DNA from: Oscillospiraceae bacterium
GTDB lineage: Bacteria > Bacillota > Clostridia > Oscillospirales > Ruminococcaceae
NCBI GenBank assembly: GCA_016291435.1
Contig: JAEEXH010000002.1
Span: forward strand, 32,061 to 96,060
Direction: 5' to 3'
DNA: 64,000 nucleotides
Under the pieces are notes generated by a model that saw only the letters and a list, made by a program, of their open reading frames with translations, was not told the origin of the DNA and did not search any database. A program made the translations under genes and the position numbers. This document shows, piece after piece, positions 1 to 8,918 of this stretch; the stretch's first letter is position 1, and the number at the start of each line of letters is the position of its first letter.

Positions 1-984
<984 letters not shown>

Positions 985-1019
985 AATTTGTGCGAGATGC
1001 CAAAAAAATGAAAAAACGA

Positions 1020-1049
1020 TTGACTTTGAAGCCGCATTTGTTGTATAAT
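1020..1049 (+). promoter_or_regulatory. Promoter of a short transcript upstream of the 1238 gene
   Basis: TTGACT (1020-1025), an 18-bp spacer and TATAAT (1044-1049) read rightward. A transcript would start near 1056 and meet a strong intrinsic terminator about 115 nt later. Confidence 0.65.
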
Positions 1050-1055
1050 GAAGTC

Positions 1056-1171
1056 GGTGAAATAATGTAATGTTATTTTCACTCGTTTTGTTGTCTCCTT
1101 TCTTTTGTTCTACACATTTTGATTTGACCTCATTTTATTTCGGAAAGCAGAGTTTCGACTCTGCTTTTTTT
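1056..1171 (+). ncRNA. Candidate small RNA or attenuated leader with an anti-SD stretch
   Basis: A promoter (1020-1049) and a perfect terminator (1144-1171) enclose about 115 nt with no credible ORF. The 5' end can fold into GTGAAATAA/TTATTTTCAC (1057-1082). The middle (1083-1143) is U-rich and looks unpaired; it carries CTCCTTTC (1095-1102), the exact complement of GAAAGGAG, the Shine-Dalgarno used by several genes in this window (before 27337, 50359, 51878 and 54629). The layout of 5' hairpin, single-stranded C/U-rich seed and terminator matches trans-acting small RNAs of Firmicutes. The alternative is a leader that attenuates transcription of the gene at 1238. Read from sequence only. Confidence 0.5.
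1144..1171 (+). terminator. Intrinsic terminator of the short RNA
   Basis: AAAGCAGAGT and ACTCTGCTTT form a perfect 10-bp stem with a TTCG loop, followed directly by a run of T. It stands before the gene at 1238, so that gene needs read-through or a promoter that was not found between 1172 and 1237. Confidence 0.85.
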
Positions 1172-1237
1172 CATTTCCTGTGCATGGAATGATCGAAATA
1201 CGCGCATGATGGTAACAAAAGAGGAGGCGGCACAGAC

Positions 1238-2023
1238 ATGCAGAAGCGGGAAAAGCGGGCAGTTTTCGCGGTATGGATCACATTGCGCACGGTTGTGCTG
1301 CTGGTCGCGGTGCGGTGCGCATTCCAGCAGCGGTGGGAGAGCTTTTTCACCTGTCTGCTGGCGCTCGTGCTCTTTCTCGCGCCGTCGTTTGCCGCAAGGC
1401 AGCTTCGTCTGCGGCTCCCTTCCGCAATGGAGATCACGGTGCTGATCTTCATTTTCTGCGCGGAGATTCTCGGCGAAGTCGCCGCGTTTTATGTGAAATA
1501 CCCGTTCTGGGACACGATGCTGCACACGGTCAACGGGTTTCTGTTCGCCGCGTTCGGCTTTTCGCTCGTCGATCTGCTGAATGAGGAACGCACGCTGCGG
1601 TTCCGGCTGTCGCCGCCGTTCCTGGCGCTTGCAGCCTTCTGCTTTTCAATGACCGCCGGCGTGCTCTGGGAGTTTCTGGAGTTCGCGGCAGACCGGCTTC
1701 TCCCGCTCGATATGCAGAAGGATACCATTCTCACCGGGTTTCATTCGGTGCTGCTCGACCCTTCGCACGGGAATCACCCGGTGCCGGTCCGCGGAATCAC
1801 GGAAACCGTCATCTCGCTCGCGGACGGGCGCAGGATCACGGTCCGCGGCTATCTCGACATCGGACTCTCCGACACAATGAAGGATCTGTTTGTGAATTTC
1901 CTCGGTGCTGCGGCATTTTCGGCAATCGGCGCCGTCTATGTCAGACGGAGGGGGAAGCAGCCCTTTGCCGCTGCGTTTATCCCGACCGCCGCAGCGGATG
2001 CGCAGGAGCCCCCGCACGCATAG
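1238..2023 (+). CDS. Multi-pass membrane protein of unknown function (DUF2238/YjdF-like)
   Basis: The 261-residue product has four or more hydrophobic segments: residues about 9-25, 36-52, 66-84, 103-117 and 127-148, plus one near 216-232. The stretch FYVKYPFWDTMLHTVNGFL and the following GFSLVDLLN resemble the WDTxLHxxxGFLxxxxGF pattern of DUF2238/YjdF-like integral membrane proteins; this is a resemblance judged by eye. A soluble loop of about 65 residues lies between the last two segments, followed by a Pro/Ala-rich tail. The start ATG has AGGAGG-like sequence upstream (aaagaggaggcgg). It sits alone between a terminator and the rpmH promoter, so it is probably not part of the rpmH operon. 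Function unknown. Confidence 0.75.
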   Translation: MQKREKRAVFAVWITLRTVVLLVAVRCAFQQRWESFFTCLLALVLFLAPSFAARQLRLRLPSAMEITVLIFIFCAEILGEVAAFYVKYPFWDTMLHTVNGFLFAAFGFSLVDLLNEERTLRFRLSPPFLALAAFCFSMTAGVLWEFLEFAADRLLPLDMQKDTILTGFHSVLLDPSHGNHPVPVRGITETVISLADGRRITVRGYLDIGLSDTMKDLFVNFLGAAAFSAIGAVYVRRRGKQPFAAAFIPTAAADAQEPPHA

Positions 2024-2094
2024 CAGGAATGCCTATATCGCCCCGCCGGAGCACGCTGTTTCCTGTCAAACTTTACAAATCCCATAAAAAGGGC

Positions 2095-2123
2095 TTGACT
2101 TTGGCGGGGAAATCGTGTATAAT
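2095..2123 (+). promoter_or_regulatory. rpmH operon promoter
   Basis: TTGACT (2095-2100), 17 bp, TATAAT (2118-2123). The leader to rpmH is about 120 nt and AT/GC mixed. Confidence 0.8.
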
Positions 2124-2249
2124 CAAACCTTGCAGGGCATTCTATATTTATATGAGTTTGCCGCACATGATTTCCTTCGCGTTTTCCCGCAGTTTTCTGC
2201 CGGAATGCGCGGTGATACATGAGAACGATAGAAAAGGAGTGACAATGCC

Positions 2250-2384
2250 ATGAAGAGAACATATCAGCCGAAGAAGCGCCATCGCAAGATGGAGCACGGC
2301 TTCCGGAAGCGTATGGCTACCACCAACGGCCGCAAGGTTCTGGCGCGCCGCCGTGCAAAGGGTCGTGCAAAGCTGACCTATTGA
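2250..2384 (+). CDS. rpmH: Large ribosomal subunit protein bL34
   Basis: A 44-residue basic protein, [20 protein letters not shown] and onward to KGRAKLTY, is unmistakably bL34, a small component of the 50S subunit. It is too short for the ORF track. The SD AAGGAG (2234-2239) lies 10 nt from this ATG. A second ATG at 2245 is only 5 nt from the SD and opens the two-codon frame ATG CCA TGA, whose stop overlaps the rpmH start (ATGA), so initiation there could compete with or feed rpmH. It is the first gene of the conserved rpmH-rnpA-yidD-yidC-jag series and is followed by an attenuator-like hairpin. Confidence 0.98.
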   Translation: MKRTYQPKKRHRKMEHGFRKRMATTNGRKVLARRRAKGRAKLTY

Positions 2385-2408
2385 TTCCGAATCATACGCC
2401 ATGCAGAG

Positions 2409-2442
2409 GGTCACAACAAGCTTTGTTTGTTGTGATCCTTTT
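2409..2442 (+). terminator. Terminator/attenuator between rpmH and rnpA
   Basis: TCACAACAA (2411-2419) pairs with TTGTTGTGA (2427-2435) and is followed by CCTTTTCTG. A leaky terminator here would explain how much more bL34 than RnpA is made. The short U-run suggests partial termination. Confidence 0.6.
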
Positions 2443-2477
2443 CTGTTATCCGCAAGAGGACAGGGGAGGTGCAGGAC

Positions 2478-2918
2478 ATGCTGTTCACCGAATCGCTGAA
2501 CCGCAATGAGGATTTTCAGCGGCTGTACCGGCGCGGCGCCTTCTGCTCGCTCGGCTCGGCGCTGCTCTATGTGATGCCGAACCGCCTGCCCTATAACCGC
2601 CTCGGCATCACCGCCGGCAAGAAGATCGGCAATGCCGTGAAGCGCAACCGTGCAAAACGCATCATCCGTGCGGCTTACACCGCCGCAGAGAAGGATATGC
2701 CCATCGGCGTCGATATTGTCGTCGTGGCGCGGTCGATCCTCCCGGAGCAGAACGCAAACACACTCACAGACGCGATGTGTACACGCGGCGTCCGGCATGT
2801 GCAGGGCGTCAGCAGCGGAGAAATCCCGCTCGGTCAGCCAAAGGCACAGGGCGGCTCCCCGAAGCAGAAAACACGGCGCGTCCCGCACAAAGCACCGCAG
2901 AAGCCGGGGAAACAGTGA
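2478..2918 (+). CDS. rnpA: Ribonuclease P protein component
   Basis: This is the protein subunit of RNase P, which helps the catalytic RNA cut tRNA 5' leaders. The signature is [20 protein letters not shown] (residues about 50-70), preceded by RLYRRGAF and followed by DIVVVAR. The ATG at 2478 has GGGGAGG 8 nt upstream; the track's start at 2469 is a GTG inside that SD and is rejected. The 146-residue length is well above the usual 110-125. After the core, the normal last helix is hard to recognise and is replaced by a Gln/Lys/Pro-rich tail ([20 protein letters not shown]). The stop overlaps the yidD start (TGATG), so the two are translationally coupled. Confidence 0.95.
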   Translation: MLFTESLNRNEDFQRLYRRGAFCSLGSALLYVMPNRLPYNRLGITAGKKIGNAVKRNRAKRIIRAAYTAAEKDMPIGVDIVVVARSILPEQNANTLTDAMCTRGVRHVQGVSSGEIPLGQPKAQGGSPKQKTRRVPHKAPQKPGKQ

Positions 2919-3289
2919 TGCTCCGCCCGTCGCTTCTGCTCATCCGGTTTTATCAGCGGCATATCTCGCCGCATTTTCCCGCGGTCTGCCGCTATCGCCC
3001 GACCTGTTCGCAGTATGCGTTCACGGCGATCGAACGGTACGGCGCGATCCGCGGCATCTGGCTCGGATTTCTCCGCATCTGCCGCTGCAACCCGTGGTCA
3101 AAGGGCGGCTGGGATCCCGTGCCCCTGAAGTTTGATATATTCGGCAGACACCGTCAGCCCCAGCCCGATCCGCTTCCCGCTTCTGCGCGCCGTGCGTCGG
3201 AATTTGGCTGGAAGCTCGCGCCGCGCACAAAATACAGATGCGGCAGGAACACACGCGGCTACCGGTATCTGCGCCCTTATTTTGAATAG
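2918..3289 (+). CDS. yidD: Membrane protein insertion efficiency factor YidD
   Basis: The family core is plain: [19 protein letters not shown] followed by [15 protein letters not shown], with the conserved cysteines. YidD is a small amphipathic membrane-associated protein that helps YidC insert membrane proteins. The ATG overlaps the rnpA stop by one base. At 123 residues it is longer than the usual 70-90 because of a C-terminal tail rich in Arg, Pro and Tyr. The stop codon overlaps the SD of yidC, which fits coupled translation along the operon. Confidence 0.93.
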   Translation: MLRPSLLLIRFYQRHISPHFPAVCRYRPTCSQYAFTAIERYGAIRGIWLGFLRICRCNPWSKGGWDPVPLKFDIFGRHRQPQPDPLPASARRASEFGWKLAPRTKYRCGRNTRGYRYLRPYFE

Positions 3290-3302
3290 GAGGACAACAT
3301 CC

Positions 3303-4448
3303 TTGTTTGACTTGATCGCAATTCCGCTCGGCTGGGTCATGTGGGCGATTTATCAGGTCGTCCACAACTACGGCATTTCTCTCGTGCTCTTTACATTATT
3401 CATCAAGCTCCTGACGCTCCCGAGTACCTATAAGATGCAGGTCAATACGGCGCGTATGGGACTGATCGCTCCGAAGATCGAGAAGATCAAAAAATCTTAC
3501 CCGAACAACCCGCAGCGCGTGCAGGAGGAGCAGACAAAGCTCTACGGACAGGAGGGCATCAATCCCGGCTCCGGCTGTCTGGGCAGCCTTGTCACGATGC
3601 TCCTGCTCTTCGGCGTCTACCGCGTTGTGCTGAAGCCGCTGACGCATATCCTGCACATCTCGAATGAAACACTCACGCAGGCACAGACCGCGCTTCAGAC
3701 ATGGCTCCAGGACAACAACATCACGGAGAAATATCTGACTGCGCGTCCGGAGCTGATTATGCTGAAATACGCAAAGTCGAATCCTGAGGCGTTTTCCGGC
3801 ATCGAGGGCTTCGCAGACAAGCTCCGCGGCTTCCAGAATAACTTCCTCGGCTTCGATCTCACCGGCACGCCTGAGCTGCACCCGGAGGTCTGGAGCAAGA
3901 CGGCGATCCTGCTGATCGCACTGCCTGTGCTCGCGGCAATCGCACAGCTCGCAATCACGATCGTCACACAGATGCGCCAGAAGAAGGTCAACCCGAATAT
4001 GCAGAGCATGGGCGGCATGAACGCGATGCTCTACGCCTCCCCGCTCATGACCGTCTGGATCGGCATGTCCACGCCGGCAGGTCTTTCGCTCTACTGGCTC
4101 GTCAACAGCATCCTGAGCCTTGTGATGATGGTGCTCATTTATAAGTATCTCGACAACAAGGAGCGCCTGCTTGCCATCAATGAGAAGGAAAAGCAGAAGC
4201 AGCTCAAGAAGGGTCCCGGCTTCATGCAGCGCATGATGGAGCAGTCCGCACAGATGCAGGCACAGCAGAACGGGACAAATAACCGCGGCGAAGCCAACCG
4301 CACCCGCTATGCAGACGGCGACGACGGCATGACCCGCAAGGAACGCGCTGAGTATGAACGCAAGCTCGTTGAAGCGGCAAGACGGCGCGCAGCAGAAAAA
4401 TACGGCGAAGAGCTCCCGGATTCCGACCCGGGGGATGACGATCTGTAA
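3303..4448 (+). CDS. yidC: Membrane protein insertase YidC/SpoIIIJ/Oxa1 family
   Basis: This is the polytopic insertase that places proteins into the cytoplasmic membrane with or without SecYEG. The hydrophobic segment GISLVLFTLFIKLLTLP is followed by the cytoplasmic hairpin with KMQVNTARMGLIAPKIEKIK, as in SpoIIIJ-type YidC. Later segments include ILLIALPVLAAIAQLAITIV and the SLYWLVNSILSLVMM end, and then a basic, Gln/Met-rich tail. The track's start at 3132 lies inside yidD. A TTG at 3303 is 9 nt from a perfect AGGAGG (3288-3293) and gives MFDLIAIPLGWVMWAIY, the normal family start, so it is chosen, giving 381 residues. No N-terminal lipobox is seen. Confidence 0.95.
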   Translation: MFDLIAIPLGWVMWAIYQVVHNYGISLVLFTLFIKLLTLPSTYKMQVNTARMGLIAPKIEKIKKSYPNNPQRVQEEQTKLYGQEGINPGSGCLGSLVTMLLLFGVYRVVLKPLTHILHISNETLTQAQTALQTWLQDNNITEKYLTARPELIMLKYAKSNPEAFSGIEGFADKLRGFQNNFLGFDLTGTPELHPEVWSKTAILLIALPVLAAIAQLAITIVTQMRQKKVNPNMQSMGGMNAMLYASPLMTVWIGMSTPAGLSLYWLVNSILSLVMMVLIYKYLDNKERLLAINEKEKQKQLKKGPGFMQRMMEQSAQMQAQQNGTNNRGEANRTRYADGDDGMTRKERAEYERKLVEAARRRAAEKYGEELPDSDPGDDDL

Positions 4449-4496
4449 AAACACGCAGATCCGCATAATTCAATTTGGAAAGGGGATTATGATCCG

Positions 4497-5534
4497 ATGG
4501 CATCTATGACAGAAATCTTTACCGCCCCCACGCTTGAGGAGGCGAAGCAGAAGGCGGCAGACGCATTCGGCGCGCCGGTTTCTGAGATCACATTCACAGT
4601 GATTGAGGAGCCGAAGCGCTCGATCCTGGGCGGCTTGTTCGGCAAGAAGGATGCAGAGTGCAAGGTCCGCGCTGAGTATCAGTCCGCAGAAGCACCGGAA
4701 GAGGAAACGGCATCCGAAGCAGTCAGCTCCGATGTTGTTGAGACGGCGGCTGAAGCTGTCGCTGACACAGCAGAGGAAACCGCCGATACGCCCGCAGCAG
4801 AGGAAAAGAACGACGACAGACCCGCCTGGGAGGATATCCCCGAGGAGATCCGTCTCGCAAAGATGCAGCTTGCAGTGGATTATCTTCAGCAGGTGCTCGC
4901 ACGGCTCAGCCCGGATGTGACTGTCAGCGCAAAGCTCGACAACGGCATCGCAATCACGCTTGAGGGTGACAATCCCGGCGTGCTGATCGGCAGACGCGGT
5001 GACACACTCGATGCACTTCAGTATCTCACCTCTATGGTCGCAAACCGCGGCGACAAGGACTATGTCCGCCTGACCATCGACGCTTGCGGCTACCGTACAA
5101 AGCGCCGCAAGGCACTCCAGGAGCTTGCACAGCGCATCAGCAAGAATGTGCTCCGCAGCGGCAGAAGCGTCGCGCTTGAGCCGATGAACCCCTATGAGCG
5201 CCGCATCATCCACTCGACCGTCACCGAGATCGAGGGCGTTTCGTCCCACAGCTCCGGCGAGGAGCCGTACCGCAAGGTGATCATCACCTCTGACTCCGCC
5301 CCTGCTTATAAACGCGATGACAAAAACGCGCGCGGGTATCGCAGCGGAAACGGCGGCAGACGCGACCGCAATGACCGCGGTGACAAGCGCGGCGGCAGAC
5401 GCGACCGCGGTGAGCGCCGTCCTCCGGTCGAGGCAAGAAAGCTCGATCTTTCGACCAGCTTCGAGCGCGACTACAAGCGTCCGAAGCCGGAGGATTCTCT
5501 CAACACCGGCGTTTACGGTAAAATTGATATCTGA
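4497..5534 (+). CDS. jag: RNA-binding protein Jag/KhpB (Jag-N, KH and R3H domains)
   Basis: This is an RNA-binding regulator found next to yidC throughout Firmicutes, linked to cell elongation and sporulation. Domains in order: Jag-N (residues about 1-55, FTAPTLEEAKQKAADAFG...LGGLFGKKDAEC), an acidic Ala/Glu linker (about 60-110), a KH domain with the GxxG loop GVLIGRRGDTLDALQYL (about 160), and R3H with ALEPMNPYERRIIHSTV (about 225-245). The C-terminus is unusual: an Arg/Gly/Asp-rich tail (GGRRDRNDRGDKRGGRRDRG) resembling RGG RNA-binding repeats. At 345 residues it is longer than the usual 200-260. A terminator follows immediately. Confidence 0.95.
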   Translation: MASMTEIFTAPTLEEAKQKAADAFGAPVSEITFTVIEEPKRSILGGLFGKKDAECKVRAEYQSAEAPEEETASEAVSSDVVETAAEAVADTAEETADTPAAEEKNDDRPAWEDIPEEIRLAKMQLAVDYLQQVLARLSPDVTVSAKLDNGIAITLEGDNPGVLIGRRGDTLDALQYLTSMVANRGDKDYVRLTIDACGYRTKRRKALQELAQRISKNVLRSGRSVALEPMNPYERRIIHSTVTEIEGVSSHSSGEEPYRKVIITSDSAPAYKRDDKNARGYRSGNGGRRDRNDRGDKRGGRRDRGERRPPVEARKLDLSTSFERDYKRPKPEDSLNTGVYGKIDI

Positions 5535-5543
5535 GACTGACGG

Positions 5544-5571
5544 AAAGGGCGGCGGCAATGCTGCCCTTTTT
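5544..5571 (+). terminator. Intrinsic terminator after jag
   Basis: GGGCGGC (5547-5553) pairs with GCTGCCC (5560-5566, one G-U pair), then TTTTT. It marks the end of the rpmH-jag unit; mnmE begins 55 nt later. Confidence 0.8.
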
Positions 5572-5626
5572 GTTTTATAAAAGCGCGTGTCTTCGCGAAA
5601 TCTAAAGCACTTGTAAGGAGCTTGTC

Positions 5627-6973
5627 ATGACAACGATCGCAGCAATTTCAACACCCCCTGCACAGGGCGGCATCGCAATGATCCGTGTCTCAGGCGAGAA
5701 TGCAATCGAAATATCGGAACATATGTTCTGTGCATATCAAAACAAAAAGCCGTCTGAAATGACAGGATATACCTGCGCCTACGGCGAAATCCGGGACGGC
5801 ACAGAGCGCATAGACGATGTGATTCTGACCGTATTCCGTGCGCCGCACAGCTACACAGGCGAGGATACGGTTGAAATCACCTGTCACGGCGGACTGTATG
5901 TATCACGGCGCATTCTCGGGCTGCTCTATCGCAGCGGCGCAGAGCCGGCAGGCCCCGGAGAGTTCACAAAGCGTGCATTTCTGAACGGCAAACTCTCGCT
6001 CTCACAGGCAGAAGCCGTCATGGATCTGATACGCGCTGACGGTGACGCTTCGCTCAGGCAGGCAAATTATGCACGCGAGGGCAGACTAGGCAAGCAAATG
6101 CAGGCTATCTGTGCAGCACTTACAGACCTGCTGTCAGCGATGACATACTGGCTCGATGACGCGGAGGAATTCCCGCCTGAGCTGTCGCCCGAACATCTTT
6201 CTGCGCAGATTACAAAAACAGCCGACAAACTGCACGACATGATCACGCACTATGATGACGGAAGAATGCTCAGAGAAGGGATCCGAACTGTCCTGCTCGG
6301 TCTGCCGAATGCCGGGAAATCCACGGTCATGAACTGGCTCTGCGGCGCGGATAAAAGCATTGTCACGGAATACGAGGGCACAACACGGGATGTGATCACG
6401 GAGCAGGTGCGCATCGGTGACTATACGCTGCTGCTTTCGGATACCGCCGGCATACGCGATACAGACAATCCGATTGAAACCATCGGCATCGCTGCTGCTT
6501 ACAAGGCGCTTGACGACGCAGATCTTGTCCTGTATACGGTCGATGCCGTGCGCGGGCTCAGGGACGAAGACCTGGAAGCACTCGCGCGCTGCGGTGCAAG
6601 ACATGTGATCATTCTCTGGAACAAAACGGATCTTCCGCACGAGGAATTGCCGGAATGCAGATATCCGATCGTTCCAATCGCCGCGAAAAGCAATCCTTCT
6701 CTCAATGTACTTGCAGATGCTCTGCATAATATTCTCGGTGATACCGTAACAGGAACATACATTTCCGCACTGAATGAACGTCAGCAACAAATTCTGGTTG
6801 CGGCATACGAGCGCATCTCGCAGGCTCAAACGATGCTCATTGAGGGTGCTCCCCTTGACCTCATATGCAGTGAACTGGAGATCGCGGCGAACAAGCTGGC
6901 GGAAATTGAGGGGAAGCAGGTCACAGACGATGTCATCGAAGGTGTTTTCGAGAAATTCTGTGTCGGAAAGTGA
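5627..6973 (+). CDS. mnmE: tRNA modification GTPase MnmE
   Basis: MnmE and MnmG together install the 5-carboxymethylaminomethyl group on U34 of certain tRNAs. The 448-residue protein has the N-terminal folate-binding domain (TIAAISTPPAQGGIAMIRVS), the helical region, and an inserted Ras-like G domain with G1 GLPNAGKST (about residue 225), G3 DTAGIRDTDN and G4 NKTD. It ends with FCVGK, the conserved C-terminal cysteine motif. It starts with ATG after AAGGAG. The stop codon is followed one base later by the first of two parS palindromes that fill the gap to mnmG. Confidence 0.98.
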   Translation: MTTIAAISTPPAQGGIAMIRVSGENAIEISEHMFCAYQNKKPSEMTGYTCAYGEIRDGTERIDDVILTVFRAPHSYTGEDTVEITCHGGLYVSRRILGLLYRSGAEPAGPGEFTKRAFLNGKLSLSQAEAVMDLIRADGDASLRQANYAREGRLGKQMQAICAALTDLLSAMTYWLDDAEEFPPELSPEHLSAQITKTADKLHDMITHYDDGRMLREGIRTVLLGLPNAGKSTVMNWLCGADKSIVTEYEGTTRDVITEQVRIGDYTLLLSDTAGIRDTDNPIETIGIAAAYKALDDADLVLYTVDAVRGLRDEDLEALARCGARHVIILWNKTDLPHEELPECRYPIVPIAAKSNPSLNVLADALHNILGDTVTGTYISALNERQQQILVAAYERISQAQTMLIEGAPLDLICSELEIAANKLAEIEGKQVTDDVIEGVFEKFCVGK

Positions 6974-6974
6974 A

Positions 6975-6990
6975 TGTTCCACGTGGAACA
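6975..6990. other. parS site 1 (ParB/Spo0J binding)
   Basis: TGTTCCACGTGGAACA is a perfect 16-bp palindrome matching the bacterial parS consensus (TGTTNCACGTGNAACA). ParB nucleates here to organise and segregate the origin region. It lies in the mnmE-mnmG gap. Confidence 0.93.
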
Positions 6991-7013
6991 TTGTGAAACA
7001 AATCAGATTATGA

Positions 7014-7029
7014 TGTTCCACGTGGAACA
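7014..7029. other. parS site 2 (ParB/Spo0J binding)
   Basis: A second identical TGTTCCACGTGGAACA, centred 39 bp from the first and only a few bases before the mnmG SD. ParB spreading from here could affect mnmG expression. Confidence 0.93.
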
Positions 7030-7040
7030 ATGGAGGAACT

Positions 7041-8918
7041 ATGGAACCAATACGAAGATTTGACGTCGGGGTCATCGGTGCAGGACATGCCGGAATCGAA
7101 GCAGCGCTTGCAAGCGCAAAACGCGGATGTAAAACTGCTTTGTTCACAATTTCGCTGGATCAGATTGGCAACATGCCCTGCAATCCTTCGATCGGCGGAA
7201 GCGCAAAAGGGCATCTGGTGCGTGAGATTGACGCGCTCGGCGGAATTATGGGCACCGCCGGAGATGCATGCTGCATTCAAATGCGGATGCTGAACAAAAG
7301 CAAAGGCGCATCCGTCCACAGCCCGCGTGCACAGGCAGACAGGCGGCTGTATCACGCATATACGAAGAAAATATGCGAAGATACACCAAATCTCGAAATC
7401 ATACAGACAGAAATTGCCGATATATGCATGGATGAAAGCAACCGCATCACAGGTGTAGTCAACGCATTCGGCGCAGTATTCGCATGCAAGGCGGTGATAC
7501 TCTGCACCGGTACATTCTTAAAAGGAATGATCTACATCGGCAGGCACGGTGAAGAAGGCGGCCCGGATGCATGTTTGCCTGCACGGAGGCTATCGCAGAG
7601 TCTTGCAAACGCAGGAATCAAACTCCGCAGATTCAAAACAGGCACACCTTGCCGCGTGCACCGCAGAAGCATAGATTACACCAAGTTGCAGCCGCAGTAC
7701 GGCGATGAAGATCCGCAGCCATTTTCCTTCGCGCACAGCGGTCAGCTCAGAAACGATGCCGTCTGCTATATCGCAAATACAAACGAAGAAACACATCGGA
7801 TTATACGCGAAAACATCGGAGAATCGCCGCTTTACAGCAAAATGATCAGCGGAGTCGGACCGAGATACTGCCCATCCATCGAGGATAAGGTCATACGGTT
7901 TGCCGAAAGAGAGCGGCACCAGATATTCGTAGAACCGACAGGATTTGACACTGAGGAAATGTATTTGCAGGGATTCAGCACCTCTCTGCCTGAATATGTG
8001 CAGATACAAATGCTGCGCAGCGTATCAGGGTTTGAGCACATCGAAATCATGCGGTCCGCATATGCAATCGAATATGACTGCATCAATCCGATCTGTCTCG
8101 ACCATACACTTGCATTCAAAGGGCTCCACGGCCTGTACGCAGCGGGACAATTCAACGGAACGTCCGGTTACGAGGAAGCTGCGGCGCAGGGATTAATCGC
8201 CGGAATCAACGCATCAGCGTACATTCGAGGTGATACGCCGATTGAACTGCAGCGCAGCAGTTCATACATCGGGACACTCATTGACGACCTTGTGACCAAG
8301 GGGACAGATGACCCCTACCGAATGATGACAGCTCGCAGCGAATACCGCCTGTCTCTCCGGCACACGACGGCAGACAAACGCCTGACTCCCATCGGGTATC
8401 AATATGGTCTGATCAGCGAAGAACGATACAAGAATTTTCAGTCTAAAATGGAGCATATTGAATCCGCAGTCGATCAAATCCGTAATATAACGCTCAAACC
8501 GACTGATGCACTGAACGAATATCTGCAAAACTGCGGCACATCACCAATCAGCCAGCCGCAAAAGCTGTATGCAATACTGAAACGCCCACAGGTGAAATTT
8601 CACGATATTACGAGTATTTGCGGCATCGACCTCAATTTGACAAAAGAGGAAGCAGACGAAGCAGAGCTCACTGTCAAATACGATGAATACATCGCCCGGC
8701 AGAACAGACAAAGCGAAGCGCTCAGTGAACTTGAGCGGATTCGCCTGCCGGAAGGACTGGATTACAGCCAGATTCACGGGATGTCCTCTGAGGCAATCGA
8801 AAAGCTGACGCGCATCCGCCCTTCCCAGCTTGCACAGGCATCCCGCATCTCCGGCGTTTCTCCGGCGGATATTTCGCTGATCATGACTTATCTGAAAGCA
8901 GGTGGATACCATGGATGA
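7041..8918 (+). CDS. mnmG: tRNA uridine-5-carboxymethylaminomethyl modification enzyme MnmG (GidA)
   Basis: This is the FAD-dependent partner of MnmE. The 625-residue protein begins with the dinucleotide-binding fold DVGVIGAGHAGIEAALASAK, followed by the family marker CNPSIGGSAKGHLVREIDALGG, and later GLYAAGQFNGTSGYEEAAAQG and MTARSEYRLSLRHTTAD. All belong to full-length GidA. The start follows the SD TGGAGGA at about 6-nt spacing. Its last 8 nt overlap the rsmG start, indicating coupling. Confidence 0.98.
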   Translation: MEPIRRFDVGVIGAGHAGIEAALASAKRGCKTALFTISLDQIGNMPCNPSIGGSAKGHLVREIDALGGIMGTAGDACCIQMRMLNKSKGASVHSPRAQADRRLYHAYTKKICEDTPNLEIIQTEIADICMDESNRITGVVNAFGAVFACKAVILCTGTFLKGMIYIGRHGEEGGPDACLPARRLSQSLANAGIKLRRFKTGTPCRVHRRSIDYTKLQPQYGDEDPQPFSFAHSGQLRNDAVCYIANTNEETHRIIRENIGESPLYSKMISGVGPRYCPSIEDKVIRFAERERHQIFVEPTGFDTEEMYLQGFSTSLPEYVQIQMLRSVSGFEHIEIMRSAYAIEYDCINPICLDHTLAFKGLHGLYAAGQFNGTSGYEEAAAQGLIAGINASAYIRGDTPIELQRSSSYIGTLIDDLVTKGTDDPYRMMTARSEYRLSLRHTTADKRLTPIGYQYGLISEERYKNFQSKMEHIESAVDQIRNITLKPTDALNEYLQNCGTSPISQPQKLYAILKRPQVKFHDITSICGIDLNLTKEEADEAELTVKYDEYIARQNRQSEALSELERIRLPEGLDYSQIHGMSSEAIEKLTRIRPSQLAQASRISGVSPADISLIMTYLKAGGYHG

